Shown here: piece by piece, positions 7,300 to 16,685 of the stretch
How the letters are laid out: each line of letters opens with the position of its first letter
Position numbering within the stretch: the first letter of the stretch is position 1
Assembly: GCA_934565795.1 (NCBI GenBank)
Contig: CAKTIM010000021.1
Location: 1-42,971 of the forward strand
Direction: 5' to 3'
Length of the DNA: 42,971 nt
From: an uncultured Oscillospiraceae bacterium
GTDB taxonomy: Bacteria; Bacillota; Clostridia; Oscillospirales; Oscillospiraceae
The notes under the pieces: model-generated
Told to the model about the DNA's origin: nothing
The model's input: only the letters and a program-made list of their open reading frames with translations
The model's database searches: none
Made by a program: the position numbers and the translations under genes

Positions 7300-9662
7300 T
7301 CGTCAGCAGCTTGTGCAATGATTGGGAATTTACGCCGGAATGGAGCGAGGCCTTCGCGGCGGGGGAAGCGGCGGACGCCGTCCCGGTGCGGCTGCCCCAC
7401 ACCTGCCGGGAAACGCCGCTGCACTACGCCAGTCCTTCGGACTATGAGATGGTGTGCGGCTACCGGCGCTATCTCTCGGTGCCGGATGCGCAGAGTGCGC
7501 CCAGGGTATTTCTGAAATTTGACGGAGCCGCCCACCAGGCGCAGGTTTACCTCAACGGCGTGCTGGTAGGCAGCCATCGGGGCGGCTACACAGCCTTTGA
7601 GCTGGAGATCACCGACGCGGTAAAGCGGGGGGCGGAAAACCTGCTGTGCGTCCGGCTGGACACCAGGGAGGACCCGACGCTGCCCCCCTTTGGCTTTGTG
7701 ATCGACTATCTGACCTACGGCGGCCTGTACCGGGAGGTCTGGCTGGAGACTTCCAGTCAGGCGCGGATCAGCGACCTGTTTGTGCACACCCCCGACCTGA
7801 CCCACGCCAAAATCAGCCTGACCATGGAGCGGGCGGAGCTGGCCGCCTCCCTGCGGCTGTCGCTGCTGGACTTAAACGGGCGGACGCTGGCAGAGCACAC
7901 CGGCGCGCCGGTGCAGGATATCACAATGGAGCTTGCCGATGCCGCCAGCTGGACGACGGAGCATCCGAACCTGTACATCTGCCGGGCGGAGCTGCTGGAC
8001 GGCCAGGGAATGCCGCTGGACACCCGTCAGACCCGCTTTGGCTTCCGCACCGCCTGCTTCCGGGCGGACGGTTTCTATCTCAACGGTGAAAAAATCTTCC
8101 TGCAGGGCCTGAACCGGCACCAGAGCTTCCCATACCTGGGCTACGCCGCCCCGGAGAGCCTGCAGCGGGAGGACGCGAGAATTTTAAAGCAGGAGCTGAG
8201 CTGCAACGCGGTGCGCACCAGCCACTATCCCCAGAGCCATCACTTTCTGGACGCCTGCGACGAGCTGGGGCTGCTGGTATTTACAGAGCTTCCCGGCTGG
8301 CAGCACATCGGCGGCGACGCCTGGAAGGATCAGGCCTGCGCCACGCTGGAGGAAATGATCGTGCAGTACCGCAATCACCCCAGCATCATCCTGTGGGGCG
8401 TGCGCATCAACGAGAGCGTGGACGACGATGAATTCTACACCCGCACCAATGCCATCGCCCACCGGCTTGACCCCAGCCGCGCCACCTCCGGCGTGCGGTA
8501 TCTGGAAAAGAGTCACCTGCTGGAGGATGTATACGCCTACAACGATTTTTCCCACACCGGCCAAAACGCAGGCGCGAAGCGCAAGAAGGATGTGACCCCA
8601 GACAGGGGAAGAGCGCTGCTGATCTCCGAGTGCAATGGGCATATGTATCCCACCAAGGCCTTTGACGATGCCGCTCACCGCCAGGAGCACGCCCTGCGCC
8701 ACGCCCGGGTGCTCGACGCGGCCTACGGCTCCGGGGAGCACGCCGGATGCTTCGGCTGGTGTATGTTCGACTACGCCACCCACAAGGATTTCGGCTCCGG
8801 CGACCGCATCTGCTACCACGGGGTTATGGACAGCTTCCGCAACCCCAAGCTGGCGGCATCGCTGTACGCCTCCCAGGGGGAGCAGCCGGTGCTGGCCGTC
8901 GGCTCCAATATGGACATCGGCGACTATCCCGCCGGGCAGGTGGGCACGGTTTATGTCTTTTCCAACGCGGACTCGGTGGAGCTGTATAAAAACGGCGCGC
9001 TGGTCACCACTCTGCGCCAAAGCCCCTGGACTTCCCTGCCTCATCCGCCGCTGGCCGTGGACGATACCATCGGTCAGCTGCTGGAGACCCAGGAGCATTT
9101 CGGAAAGCGAAAGGCCGCCATGCTCCGTGACTGCCTGCTGGCAGCCGGGAAATACGGCCTGCCAGGAATGCCCCTGGGGAAGAAGCTGAAGATGCTGCTG
9201 TGCATGCTGCGCTACCACATGTCCTTTGCCGACGGTGTGGCGCTCTACGGAAAATACGTGGGCAACTGGGGCGGCGCGGCCACCGCCTGGCGGTTCGACG
9301 CCAAAAAGGACGGCAGGCTGGTTTCCAGCGTGACCCTGAAGCCCAGCGCCCGGCTGCATCTGGAGGTTCGCCCCTCTGCCAACGTGCTGCGGGAGGGGGA
9401 TACCTATGACATGGCCGCCGTCCGGGTGCGGATCCTGGATGAAAACGGCAGCGTCGCCCCCTATGCCCAGCTGCCGGTGTGCTTCCGCGTTCAGGGAGCG
9501 CTGGCGCTTGCGGGGCCGGAGACGGCAGTGGCCGAGGGCGGCATGTGCGGCACATACCTGCGGACGCAGAATCAGAGCGGCAAGGCAAGCCTGACGGTCA
9601 GCGCACCGGGCTGCGAAAGCGTCCGGGTAGAATTTACGATTTTAGGGAGGAACGGAAAATGA
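7296..9662 (+). CDS. GH2-family glycoside hydrolase (beta-galactosidase-like)
   Basis: 788 residues, no signal peptide, so cytoplasmic. Domain order is that of GH2: an N-terminal jelly-roll (about 1-150, with FLKFDGAAHQAQVYLNG and HRGGYTAFELEIT), an Ig-like sandwich (about 155-250), a TIM barrel (about 255-560) and C-terminal beta domains. In the barrel, NHPSIILW leads to the acid/base Glu373 in INES, and Glu445 in LISECNG fits the nucleophile. The usual W-S-x-G-N-E motif reads WGVRINES, which marks a divergent subgroup. The neighbouring GPH symporter and alpha-galactosidase favour a galactoside substrate, but beta-glucuronidase or another beta-glycosidase activity cannot be excluded. It overlaps tetR and the symporter gene by 4 nt each, so it is translationally coupled. 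Confidence 0.9.
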   Translation: MIVSSLCNDWEFTPEWSEAFAAGEAADAVPVRLPHTCRETPLHYASPSDYEMVCGYRRYLSVPDAQSAPRVFLKFDGAAHQAQVYLNGVLVGSHRGGYTAFELEITDAVKRGAENLLCVRLDTREDPTLPPFGFVIDYLTYGGLYREVWLETSSQARISDLFVHTPDLTHAKISLTMERAELAASLRLSLLDLNGRTLAEHTGAPVQDITMELADAASWTTEHPNLYICRAELLDGQGMPLDTRQTRFGFRTACFRADGFYLNGEKIFLQGLNRHQSFPYLGYAAPESLQREDARILKQELSCNAVRTSHYPQSHHFLDACDELGLLVFTELPGWQHIGGDAWKDQACATLEEMIVQYRNHPSIILWGVRINESVDDDEFYTRTNAIAHRLDPSRATSGVRYLEKSHLLEDVYAYNDFSHTGQNAGAKRKKDVTPDRGRALLISECNGHMYPTKAFDDAAHRQEHALRHARVLDAAYGSGEHAGCFGWCMFDYATHKDFGSGDRICYHGVMDSFRNPKLAASLYASQGEQPVLAVGSNMDIGDYPAGQVGTVYVFSNADSVELYKNGALVTTLRQSPWTSLPHPPLAVDDTIGQLLETQEHFGKRKAAMLRDCLLAAGKYGLPGMPLGKKLKMLLCMLRYHMSFADGVALYGKYVGNWGGAATAWRFDAKKDGRLVSSVTLKPSARLHLEVRPSANVLREGDTYDMAAVRVRILDENGSVAPYAQLPVCFRVQGALALAGPETAVAEGGMCGTYLRTQNQSGKASLTVSAPGCESVRVEFTILGRNGK

Positions 9663-11041
9663 AACTAACAGCAAAGCAAAAAGCGGCCTTTGGCATCGGC
9701 GCGGTGGGCAAGGACATGGTGTATGCTCTGTCCGCCTCCTACGTGATGTACTTTTACCAGGATGTGCTGGGGCTGAGCGCCACCTTTGTGGGCCTCATTC
9801 TGATGATCGCCCGTGTATTCGACGCCCTGAACGATCCCTTTATGGGGATCATTGTGGCAAAGACCCGCACCAGATGGGGACGCTTCCGCCCCTGGATTCT
9901 CTCAGGAACGGTGCTCAACGCCCTGGTGCTCTATGCCCTGTTTGCCGCCCCCGACCTGAGCCAGGCGGGCATGATGGTCTATTTCAGCATTGTCTACATT
10001 CTCTGGGGCGTCACCTATACCATGATGGACATTCCCTACTGGTCGATGATCCCCGCCGTCACCAGCACCCCGGCCGACCGGGAGAATCTTTCCGTGGTGG
10101 GGCGCACCTGCGCGGGCGTTGGCTCGGCACTGATCGCCATGTTTACCATGCTGCTGGTGGGCGCGCTGGGCGGCGACAGCGAGCGGGCCGGCTTCAGATA
10201 CGTGGCGCTGATCGTATCGGTCGTGTTCGTGGTCACGGAGATTCTATGCTGCGCCAAGATGAAAGAGAGCAACCAGACGGAGATGAAAACCGCCACCGTC
10301 AAAGAGATGTTCCGGGCGCTGTTTTCCAATGACCAGGCCATTGTGGTGGTGCTGTCCATTGTGCTTATCAACTCCGCGCTGTATCTGACCTCCAACTTCG
10401 TTATCTATTTCTTTAAGTATGACTTCGGCGGCACAGGCTGGAAAGGAAGCTACACCCTGTTTTCCACCATCGGCGGCGCGGCGCAGATTCTGGGCATGAT
10501 GCTGCTGTATCCGCTGCTGCGCAAGAAGCTGAGCAACACCGGCGTGTTTACCCTGAGCCTGGTGCTGGCGCTGGGCGGCTATGGACTGCTGCTGGCGCTG
10601 TGCCTGGCAGGGCTGTCCGGCAATCTGATCGCGCTATGCATTCCCGGCGTGGTGGTATTTGCCTGCAACGGCATGCTCAGTGTTCTGACCACCCTCTTCC
10701 TTTCCAACAGCGTTGACTACGGCCAGCTGAAAACCGGGCGGCGGGAGGAAAGCGTGATTTTCTCCATGCAGACCTTTGTCGTCAAGGCGGCCTCCGGCGT
10801 GGCGGTGTTCCTGACCGGCATCGGTCTCGACCTGATCGGCCTGGTGGGCGACACGGAGGAGACCGGCGCTGTGGTCGCCCAGAGCGCGGGTACCCTGCTG
10901 GGGCTGCGGCTGATGATGACGGTGCTGCCCATGCTGGTGCTGCTGGCGGTGCTCCTGCTGTTCCGCAGAAAGTTCATTCTGACCGACGAAAAGGCCGCCG
11001 AGATCAACCGCCAGCTTCGCGGGGAGGAACACCATGCCTGA
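9659..11041 (+). CDS. GPH-family sugar:cation symporter (MelB-like)
   Basis: 460 residues with about 12 hydrophobic segments; an integral membrane symporter of the glycoside-pentoside-hexuronide family. Family marks are FGIGAVGKDMVYAL at the N-terminus, the acidic DALNDPFMG segment in the second helix, and TRTRWGRFRPW in the first cytoplasmic loop. The second half includes DYGQLKTGRREE, matching the conserved loop before helix 11. The start is the ATG overlapping the GH2 stop, with GGGAGGAA upstream; an earlier in-frame ATG lies deep inside the GH2 gene and is not needed. It probably imports the intact galactoside that the flanking GH2 and GH36 enzymes cleave in the cytoplasm. The coupling ion cannot be read from sequence. 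Confidence 0.92.
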   Translation: MKLTAKQKAAFGIGAVGKDMVYALSASYVMYFYQDVLGLSATFVGLILMIARVFDALNDPFMGIIVAKTRTRWGRFRPWILSGTVLNALVLYALFAAPDLSQAGMMVYFSIVYILWGVTYTMMDIPYWSMIPAVTSTPADRENLSVVGRTCAGVGSALIAMFTMLLVGALGGDSERAGFRYVALIVSVVFVVTEILCCAKMKESNQTEMKTATVKEMFRALFSNDQAIVVVLSIVLINSALYLTSNFVIYFFKYDFGGTGWKGSYTLFSTIGGAAQILGMMLLYPLLRKKLSNTGVFTLSLVLALGGYGLLLALCLAGLSGNLIALCIPGVVVFACNGMLSVLTTLFLSNSVDYGQLKTGRREESVIFSMQTFVVKAASGVAVFLTGIGLDLIGLVGDTEETGAVVAQSAGTLLGLRLMMTVLPMLVLLAVLLLFRRKFILTDEKAAEINRQLRGEEHHA

Positions 11042-12617
11042 ACTGCGCTGCCATGGAGCGACGGATGCCGGAGCGGCGCAGGCGTGCGTCCAGGTCACGC
11101 CTCACAGCGGCTGTGTGCGCCTGACCCTGCCGCTGCCGGAGGGGACGCTGCGTTCCGTTGAGGCGGAGCTTCCCTGGGCGATGGGATCGGATGAAAAGCT
11201 CTTTATGAACGGCTACCAGACCTGGACAGCCTGCCCGGAGCTGGGAAAGCGGAGCATTCAGCGAGGGCTGAAGCGGGTGCCCGGCTTCATCAAAAACGGG
11301 TTTGCCCTGGATCGCTACGGCGACTATCATTTTGTGGATTACTCCGAGAAGCGGGGCGAGAGCCACGGCTTTTCCTACTGCTACTTCCGCCGGGGCGGCA
11401 CCTACCGGCTGATTGCGTCGCTGGATGAGACGCCGGGATACACGATTTTTCATTACAGCAGCCGCCAGGGGGTGCTGCGCCTCACCCGGGACTGCGCCGG
11501 GGTGCGCCACGGGGGCGGGGAATATCCCGCGTTCGGCCTGTTTTTTGCCCAGGGAACCGAAGCGGAGGTATTCAACGCCTGGTTCGAGGCTCTGGGCATC
11601 CGCCCCCGAACCCAGGAAAAGCTGTGGGGCTACTCCAGCTGGTATAACCGCTATCAGGCCATCACCCAGCAGGCCATCCGGCAGGATCTTTCCGGCTGCG
11701 CCGGGATCATGCCCGCCGGGAGCCTGTTTCAGATCGACGACGGCTGGGAGCCGAAGATCGGCGACTGGCTGGAGCCGGATGCGCAGAAATTCCCCGGCGG
11801 CATGCGGGCGCTGGTGGAGGAAATCCACGCCGCAGGCTATCAGGCGGGACTATGGCTGGCCCCCTTTGTCTGCGAGACGGACTCCGCCCTGTTCCGGGAG
11901 CACCCGGACTGGCTGCTGAAAGTGGACGGTCAGCCCTGGAAATGCGGCTGCAACTGGAGCGGCTTCTATGCTCTGGACATTGACTGCCCTGCGGTTCTGC
12001 AATACCTGGAGAATGTATTTCAGACGGTGCTGTGCGACTGGGGCTTTGATCTGGTGAAGCTGGACTTTCTCTATGGCGCTGCCCCCTTTGGCAGCGCGCG
12101 GGAATCCCGGGCCGCCCGGATGCAGCGGGCAATGCAGCTCCTGCGTAGCTGGTGCGGCGATAAGAAAATCCTGGGCTGCGGCGTGCCGGTGATGCCCGCC
12201 TTCGGTTTGGTGGATTACTGTCGGATCGGCTGCGACGTGGGGCTGGACTGGGACGACAAGCCCCACATGCGCCTGCTCCACCGGGAGCGGGTATCCACCA
12301 AGCAGTCCATTGCAAACACCCTCTTCCGCCGCCAGCTGAACGGCCGCGCCTACGGAAGCGACCCGGACGTGTTCTTCCTGCGCGCCGAAAACTGCCGCCT
12401 GACAAAGGCGCAGAAGCAAACCCTCGCCACCGTAAACGTCCTGTTCAGCAGCATCCTGCTGACCTCGGACATCCCCGCCTCCTACACCCCGGAGGCGGCG
12501 GACGAATATAAAAAGCTCCATCACCTTTTCCTGGAGGCAAAAAACGCTCGCCTGGATGATGATGGCCACACCCTCCGCTACACCCTGGACGGGAGGGAAT
12601 ATAAAAAGAGCCTCTGA
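11034..12617 (+). CDS. GH36 alpha-galactosidase
   Basis: 527 residues, no signal peptide. Retaining alpha-galactosidase of clan GH-D: a beta-rich N-terminal domain with FMNGYQTW, then a TIM barrel from LWGYSSWYNRY. The nucleophile is Asp344 in VKLDFLYG and the acid/base is Asp401 in RIGCDVG. Substrate-site signatures FQIDDGWE and GLWLAPFVCE are intact. At 527 residues it is shorter than the roughly 700-residue Clostridia/Bacillus GH36 enzymes, closer to the compact type. It overlaps the symporter gene by 8 nt with GGGGAGGAA upstream, so the two are coupled. It would release galactose from imported melibiose or raffinose-type sugars. The stop codon lies inside the left arm of a long palindrome. 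Confidence 0.93.
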   Translation: MPELRCHGATDAGAAQACVQVTPHSGCVRLTLPLPEGTLRSVEAELPWAMGSDEKLFMNGYQTWTACPELGKRSIQRGLKRVPGFIKNGFALDRYGDYHFVDYSEKRGESHGFSYCYFRRGGTYRLIASLDETPGYTIFHYSSRQGVLRLTRDCAGVRHGGGEYPAFGLFFAQGTEAEVFNAWFEALGIRPRTQEKLWGYSSWYNRYQAITQQAIRQDLSGCAGIMPAGSLFQIDDGWEPKIGDWLEPDAQKFPGGMRALVEEIHAAGYQAGLWLAPFVCETDSALFREHPDWLLKVDGQPWKCGCNWSGFYALDIDCPAVLQYLENVFQTVLCDWGFDLVKLDFLYGAAPFGSARESRAARMQRAMQLLRSWCGDKKILGCGVPVMPAFGLVDYCRIGCDVGLDWDDKPHMRLLHRERVSTKQSIANTLFRRQLNGRAYGSDPDVFFLRAENCRLTKAQKQTLATVNVLFSSILLTSDIPASYTPEAADEYKKLHHLFLEAKNARLDDDGHTLRYTLDGREYKKSL

Positions 12618-12761
12618 ATAAATCGGCAAGCGCTGGCAGCGAGGGATTTTGTTTCCGGGCTGAGAATGAACGCAGCGGAATACCTGGCGTATTTCCTGCT
12701 GTGCATTCTGCGGCACGGAGGCAAAAGCCCCGCTGCCAGCGGCAGATGATTTATTCAGAGG
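12611..12761. repeat. 151-bp long imperfect palindrome at the operon end
   Basis: The outer arms are CCTCTGAATAAATC and GATTTATTCAGAGG (perfect, 14 bp). Inside are CGCTGGCAGCG/CGCTGCCAGCG and then a pair of arms around GAGAATG...GGAATAC and GTATTTCC...CATTCTGC, so almost the whole sequence can fold into one hairpin. It sits between convergent operons and could act as a bidirectional transcription barrier, or be a small MITE-like insertion that now supplies the GH36 stop codon (TGA at 12,615). Confidence 0.75.
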
Positions 12762-12822
12762 TTTCTTATATTTTCACCAATTGGGAAAGGGGTCACGGCA
12801 GATACATCTGTGCGGTGCTTCC

Positions 12823-14169
12823 TCAGGTGAAATCCTTCAGATACTCCGCATTGTTGGCAATCAGCTCATTGACAAGCGCGTTGATCTGCTCCAGTGTGCA
12901 CTGCGCGCCGGTGAGCGGATCGAGCTGGACTGCCTCGTGGATGTACTTCAGTTTCTTTTCCATGGCGGCATCCGCCATCAGCTTGTGGACGCTGATGTTG
13001 GACATATTCAGCCCCAACACCCCGTTGGGCAGGTTGCCCACATAGCAGGGGTGGATGCCCTCGGTGTCCGCATAGCAGGGCACCTCCACGCAGCAGTCGT
13101 TGGGGATGTTGGAAATCAGGCCGGTGTTCATCACGTTCAGATTGGCGCGGAAGGGCTGGCCGGTGACGGTGGCCCGGATCACCTTCGGCGCGTATTCCTC
13201 GCCGGCATCCATGGGAACGTACCGCTCTACCTCGACCTGCTTTTTCAGGGTGTCGTAGTAATCGTCGTTGCCCAACTCATGCGCCAGCCACCAGCGGATC
13301 GATACGTGCCAATCCTTGATCATCTGGGGATTCTTGCGGAAGTACGGGGTATATTCGGACATATGGAACGGGGACTCAGAGTTGAAGTACTCGAAATACT
13401 TCATAATCTCAAACCGAACGGCGTCGCTGAAGTCAGAGCCGACATAGCCGTTGTATTTCTTCTCCCGTCGGGCGGCAGCCTCGATCAGGGCCGGGTCGGC
13501 GGCGATTTCGCGCAGCTTGGGGTAGGCATCCTCGCCGTCCACCTTGAACTGCTGATACCAGGCCATGTGGTTGATACCGGCGCACCAATAGGAAACCCGC
13601 TTCACATCCACATCCAGATAGGATGCCAGCATCTTCGCCGTGCCCTGAACGCTGTGGCAGAAGCCGAAAATCTTTACCTTGGATTCCCGGCTCAGGGCCA
13701 AGCAGATCGGCGCCATGGGGTTGGTATAATTGAAGAAGTAGGCATCCGGGCAAATCTCCTCCACATCCTTCACCATCTGGCGAATGGCGGGGTAGGCGCG
13801 CAGCATTCTGAAGATGCCGGTGGGGCCGATGATATCGCCCACGCTCTCGCAAACGCCATACTTATCGGCAATTTCAAGATCCCGCTGGTAGATGTAAGGG
13901 CCGCCCACGCCGATGGTGTTAATTACGAAATCCGCGCCCTCCAGCACATCCCGCCAGGCGCTGCTGCTGGACACCTTCAGCGTCCTGCCCACCTGCTTGG
14001 CCATCAATTCAGTCATTTCGTGAATGACACGGAGCTTTTCGGTGTTGATATCCACTAGCGCCACCTCACGGATGGGAACATCCTGGAACGCCAGCAGGTC
14101 ACTAAGGATGGTTTTTGTGAAGATTGCGCTGCCCGCGCCAATGATAACGACCTTGATTTGCTTGTTCAT
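12823..14169 (-). CDS. melA: GH4 alpha-galactosidase (NAD- and metal-dependent)
   Basis: 448 residues, the usual GH4 length. GH4 enzymes use NAD+ and a divalent metal to cleave by an oxidation-elimination route. The N-terminal Rossmann motif is VVIIGAGSA (7-15). The FFNYTNPMA segment (Asn150) and the metal ligands Cys171 in CHSV and His201 in INHMAW are present. In this family a CHSV motif is associated with alpha-galactosidases, as opposed to CDMP or CNVP in the phospho-glucosidases. It is the last gene of the ABC operon, 2 nt after the permease, so it most likely cleaves the imported sugar. GAAGG precedes the ATG. The gene symbol is by motif only; a uronidase is the main alternative. Confidence 0.87.
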   Translation of the reverse strand: MNKQIKVVIIGAGSAIFTKTILSDLLAFQDVPIREVALVDINTEKLRVIHEMTELMAKQVGRTLKVSSSSAWRDVLEGADFVINTIGVGGPYIYQRDLEIADKYGVCESVGDIIGPTGIFRMLRAYPAIRQMVKDVEEICPDAYFFNYTNPMAPICLALSRESKVKIFGFCHSVQGTAKMLASYLDVDVKRVSYWCAGINHMAWYQQFKVDGEDAYPKLREIAADPALIEAAARREKKYNGYVGSDFSDAVRFEIMKYFEYFNSESPFHMSEYTPYFRKNPQMIKDWHVSIRWWLAHELGNDDYYDTLKKQVEVERYVPMDAGEEYAPKVIRATVTGQPFRANLNVMNTGLISNIPNDCCVEVPCYADTEGIHPCYVGNLPNGVLGLNMSNISVHKLMADAAMEKKLKYIHEAVQLDPLTGAQCTLEQINALVNELIANNAEYLKDFT

Positions 14170-14171
14170 AA

Positions 14172-15164
14172 TCAGATACCTTCTTTCTGAGCTGCCTCAC
14201 GGCTCTTGTGGATTGAAATGCGATTCTTGATGCGCTGGATAAACTCGGTATTTTCCCGCTGGGAAACCAGAATAACGATCACGAGGAACAATCCGCCCTT
14301 CAGGAACTGCTGCAGCGTTGCGTTCATGCCCAGGATGGTCAGTCCGTTGGACAGCACCTGCATCATAATACCGCCGATGATGGGGGCGGAGAAGCGAACC
14401 TTGGAGCCGCCGCCTGCCGGGAAGCCGCCCATGACCAGGGCGATCATGGCATTGAACATCATATCCGACCCGGTATTCACCGCTGCGGTGCCGGTGCGGA
14501 TGGCGGTCAGGAATGCGGCGACGGAAACGAAGAAGCCGCACAGCACATAGCAGATGATCTTGACCCGGGTGACATGGATGCCGGTATAGAACGCGGCGTT
14601 TTCGTTGGAGCCGATCATCCTGACCTTGCTGCCGAAGGGCGTGTTGTTAAAGAGGAAGCCCGCCAAAACCAGGCAGACGATCAGGCCGATCAGCTTATAG
14701 GAGAACTTGTCCGCTGCGTACAGGGCGAACGGAACCGTCACCGCTTCCTTTGATATGAACTGCACCAGCAGGCCCGTCAGGATATAGCGCATGCACAGCG
14801 TCGCCAGGAACGAGCCGATTTTCAGCTTGGCCGTCAGCCAGCCGTTGATCAGGCCGATCAGCAGCCCGGTCAGCAGCCCGCACACCAGTCCCAGCGGGAT
14901 ATTGATGCTGCAAACCTTTGCAATCACCAGGCAGCACATGCCGATTCCCGCGCCCACGGACAGATCCATCATCCCCATGGTCATTACAAACATCAGGCCG
15001 GTGCTCGCAAAGATCAGAATGATCGATTGCTCCAGGATCAGCCGCATGTTTCTCGCGCTGAGGGACGCGCCGCCGCTTGCAATTGCAAATACGGCCATCA
15101 AAAAGGCCAGGCCCGCAAACTGCATCAGGAAAGAACCGGCTTTCTTTAAATACGTCTTTTTCAT
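14172..15164 (-). CDS. Sugar ABC transporter permease (RbsC/MglC type)
   Basis: 330 residues with about eight to ten hydrophobic segments, of the BPD_transp_2 family used for ribose, galactose and galactofuranose import. Characteristic stretches are GLMFVMTMGMMDLSVGAG near residues 57-74, and SNENAAFYTGIHV followed by IICYVLCGFFVS in the second half. It pairs with a second, diverged permease in the same operon, so the channel is probably a heterodimer rather than the RbsC homodimer. It lies between the double ATPase gene (10-nt gap) and the GH4 gene. Confidence 0.9.
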   Translation of the reverse strand: MKKTYLKKAGSFLMQFAGLAFLMAVFAIASGGASLSARNMRLILEQSIILIFASTGLMFVMTMGMMDLSVGAGIGMCCLVIAKVCSINIPLGLVCGLLTGLLIGLINGWLTAKLKIGSFLATLCMRYILTGLLVQFISKEAVTVPFALYAADKFSYKLIGLIVCLVLAGFLFNNTPFGSKVRMIGSNENAAFYTGIHVTRVKIICYVLCGFFVSVAAFLTAIRTGTAAVNTGSDMMFNAMIALVMGGFPAGGGSKVRFSAPIIGGIMMQVLSNGLTILGMNATLQQFLKGGLFLVIVILVSQRENTEFIQRIKNRISIHKSREAAQKEGI

Positions 15165-15174
15165 AGCTCTCTCC

Positions 15175-16671
15175 TTATACCATGTAATGGATCAGATCCT
15201 GCTCCGTCAAATCCTCGGAGCGGGGGAATTCCTTCACGATCTTCCCGTCCTTGAAAATGCAGATCCGATCGCACATGCCGATCAGCTCGGTCAGCTCCTC
15301 CGAAATAATCAGGATCGACTTTCCGCTCTGCTTCAGCTGATTCATTAGGTCATAAATGACCGCCTTCACCGCAACATCGATGCCGCGGGTGGGACTGTCC
15401 ATGATAAAGATCTCCGCGTCCGCAGCCAGCCATTTTGCCACGACGACCTTCTGCTTGTTGCCGCCGCTGAGCGCGCCGACGAACTGGTCAACGTGGTTCA
15501 TTTTTACGTTCAGCTGTCCTGCATAGGTTTCGGCGTTTTTCCGCATGGAGCGGCCTGTGACGACCCCGCGAGGGGCAAACTGCTTGAAGGACGCAATGCA
15601 GATGTTGTCCAAAATGCTGGCCCTGTTGAAAAGGGACTCGCTGTCGCGGTTTTTGGGCAGATAGGCCATCTTACGGTCGATCCGATCCTGAATGCAGGAA
15701 ACCTGCCTGCCGCCCACCAATACGTCCCCATGCGTATTCTGCTCGATGCCCCAGATGGCCTTTGCCACCTCATGCATCCCCGCCTCGCTCAGTCCGCCGA
15801 AGCCAAGGATTTCCCCCTTGTGGAGCTGAATGTTGATATCCTGGAATTTCCCGCTCTCGGAAAGCGCCCGGGTTTCCACCACCACCTCGTCGCCGTGGCT
15901 GCATGTGAAATCCTCCCGGTAATACTGCCCCAAAAGCTCCCGGCCGACCATCATCCGCTTCAGGTCACTTTCCGTAACCTCCGCGGTGCTGACGGTGCCG
16001 ATGTAATGTCCGTCCCGCATGACCGTGACGGTGTCGCAAATGCTCAGAACCTCCTGTAAATCGTGGGAGATAAACATCACACTGCTGCCCCGCTGCTTCG
16101 TTTCCCGCATCAGCTTATAGAGCTGATCGCGGCCTGTCTGGGACAGAGCGGTGGTGGTTTCGTCGATCATCAGCAGCTCCGGCTTGGTGTCCGCCGCGCG
16201 AAGCAGCTCGATCATCTTGCGCTGCTCTGTGGAATACATTCCGATATCGTCCCCAGGCTGGATAGCCTGCATGCCACCCTCCTCCAGCACCTTGGAAGCC
16301 ATTCGGTTCAGCTTCCGCAGGTTGCGGACGCCATAGCGGGTATACAGCTCCTCGCGCCCCAGGAAGATGTTCTCTGCAACGGTCAGCCCCGGCAGGGTGT
16401 TGATCTCCTGAACGATCATGCTGACGCCGCTGCGTGTGGCATCGGTCAGATCCTTGGGGGCGTAGTGCTTGCCGCTCAGGGTCATGGCACCGCTATCCGG
16501 CTTCAGGATTCCCGCGACCATGGACAGAAACGTGGATTTGCCCGAACCGTTCTCGCCGATCAGTCCCCGGATCTCTCCGCGCTCTACGGTGATGGTCACA
16601 TCATCCACCGCCTTTGTCACGCCGAAATATTTGCGCATGTGCTCAAAGCGCGCAAGAATTTTTTCTTCCAT
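15175..16671 (-). CDS. Sugar ABC transporter ATP-binding protein, double NBD (RbsA/MglA type)
   Basis: About 498 residues with two fused nucleotide-binding domains. Domain 1 has an intact Walker A (GENGSGKST) and Walker B ending IDETTTAL. Its signature is unusual, YSTEQRKM instead of LSxGQxQ. Domain 2 has the degenerate P-loop typical of the family (GFGGLSEAGMHEV), a good LSGGNKQK signature, and MDSPTRGID where most relatives have DEPTRG, so the catalytic Glu is Ser. ATP hydrolysis probably occurs at one composite site. An ATG at 16,677 abuts AAAGGGGG; the ATG at 16,671 has 6-nt spacing, so I prefer it. It powers the two flanking permeases. Confidence 0.9.
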   Translation of the reverse strand: MEEKILARFEHMRKYFGVTKAVDDVTITVERGEIRGLIGENGSGKSTFLSMVAGILKPDSGAMTLSGKHYAPKDLTDATRSGVSMIVQEINTLPGLTVAENIFLGREELYTRYGVRNLRKLNRMASKVLEEGGMQAIQPGDDIGMYSTEQRKMIELLRAADTKPELLMIDETTTALSQTGRDQLYKLMRETKQRGSSVMFISHDLQEVLSICDTVTVMRDGHYIGTVSTAEVTESDLKRMMVGRELLGQYYREDFTCSHGDEVVVETRALSESGKFQDINIQLHKGEILGFGGLSEAGMHEVAKAIWGIEQNTHGDVLVGGRQVSCIQDRIDRKMAYLPKNRDSESLFNRASILDNICIASFKQFAPRGVVTGRSMRKNAETYAGQLNVKMNHVDQFVGALSGGNKQKVVVAKWLAADAEIFIMDSPTRGIDVAVKAVIYDLMNQLKQSGKSILIISEELTELIGMCDRICIFKDGKIVKEFPRSEDLTEQDLIHYMV

Positions 16672-16685
16672 CTCCATCCCCCTTT

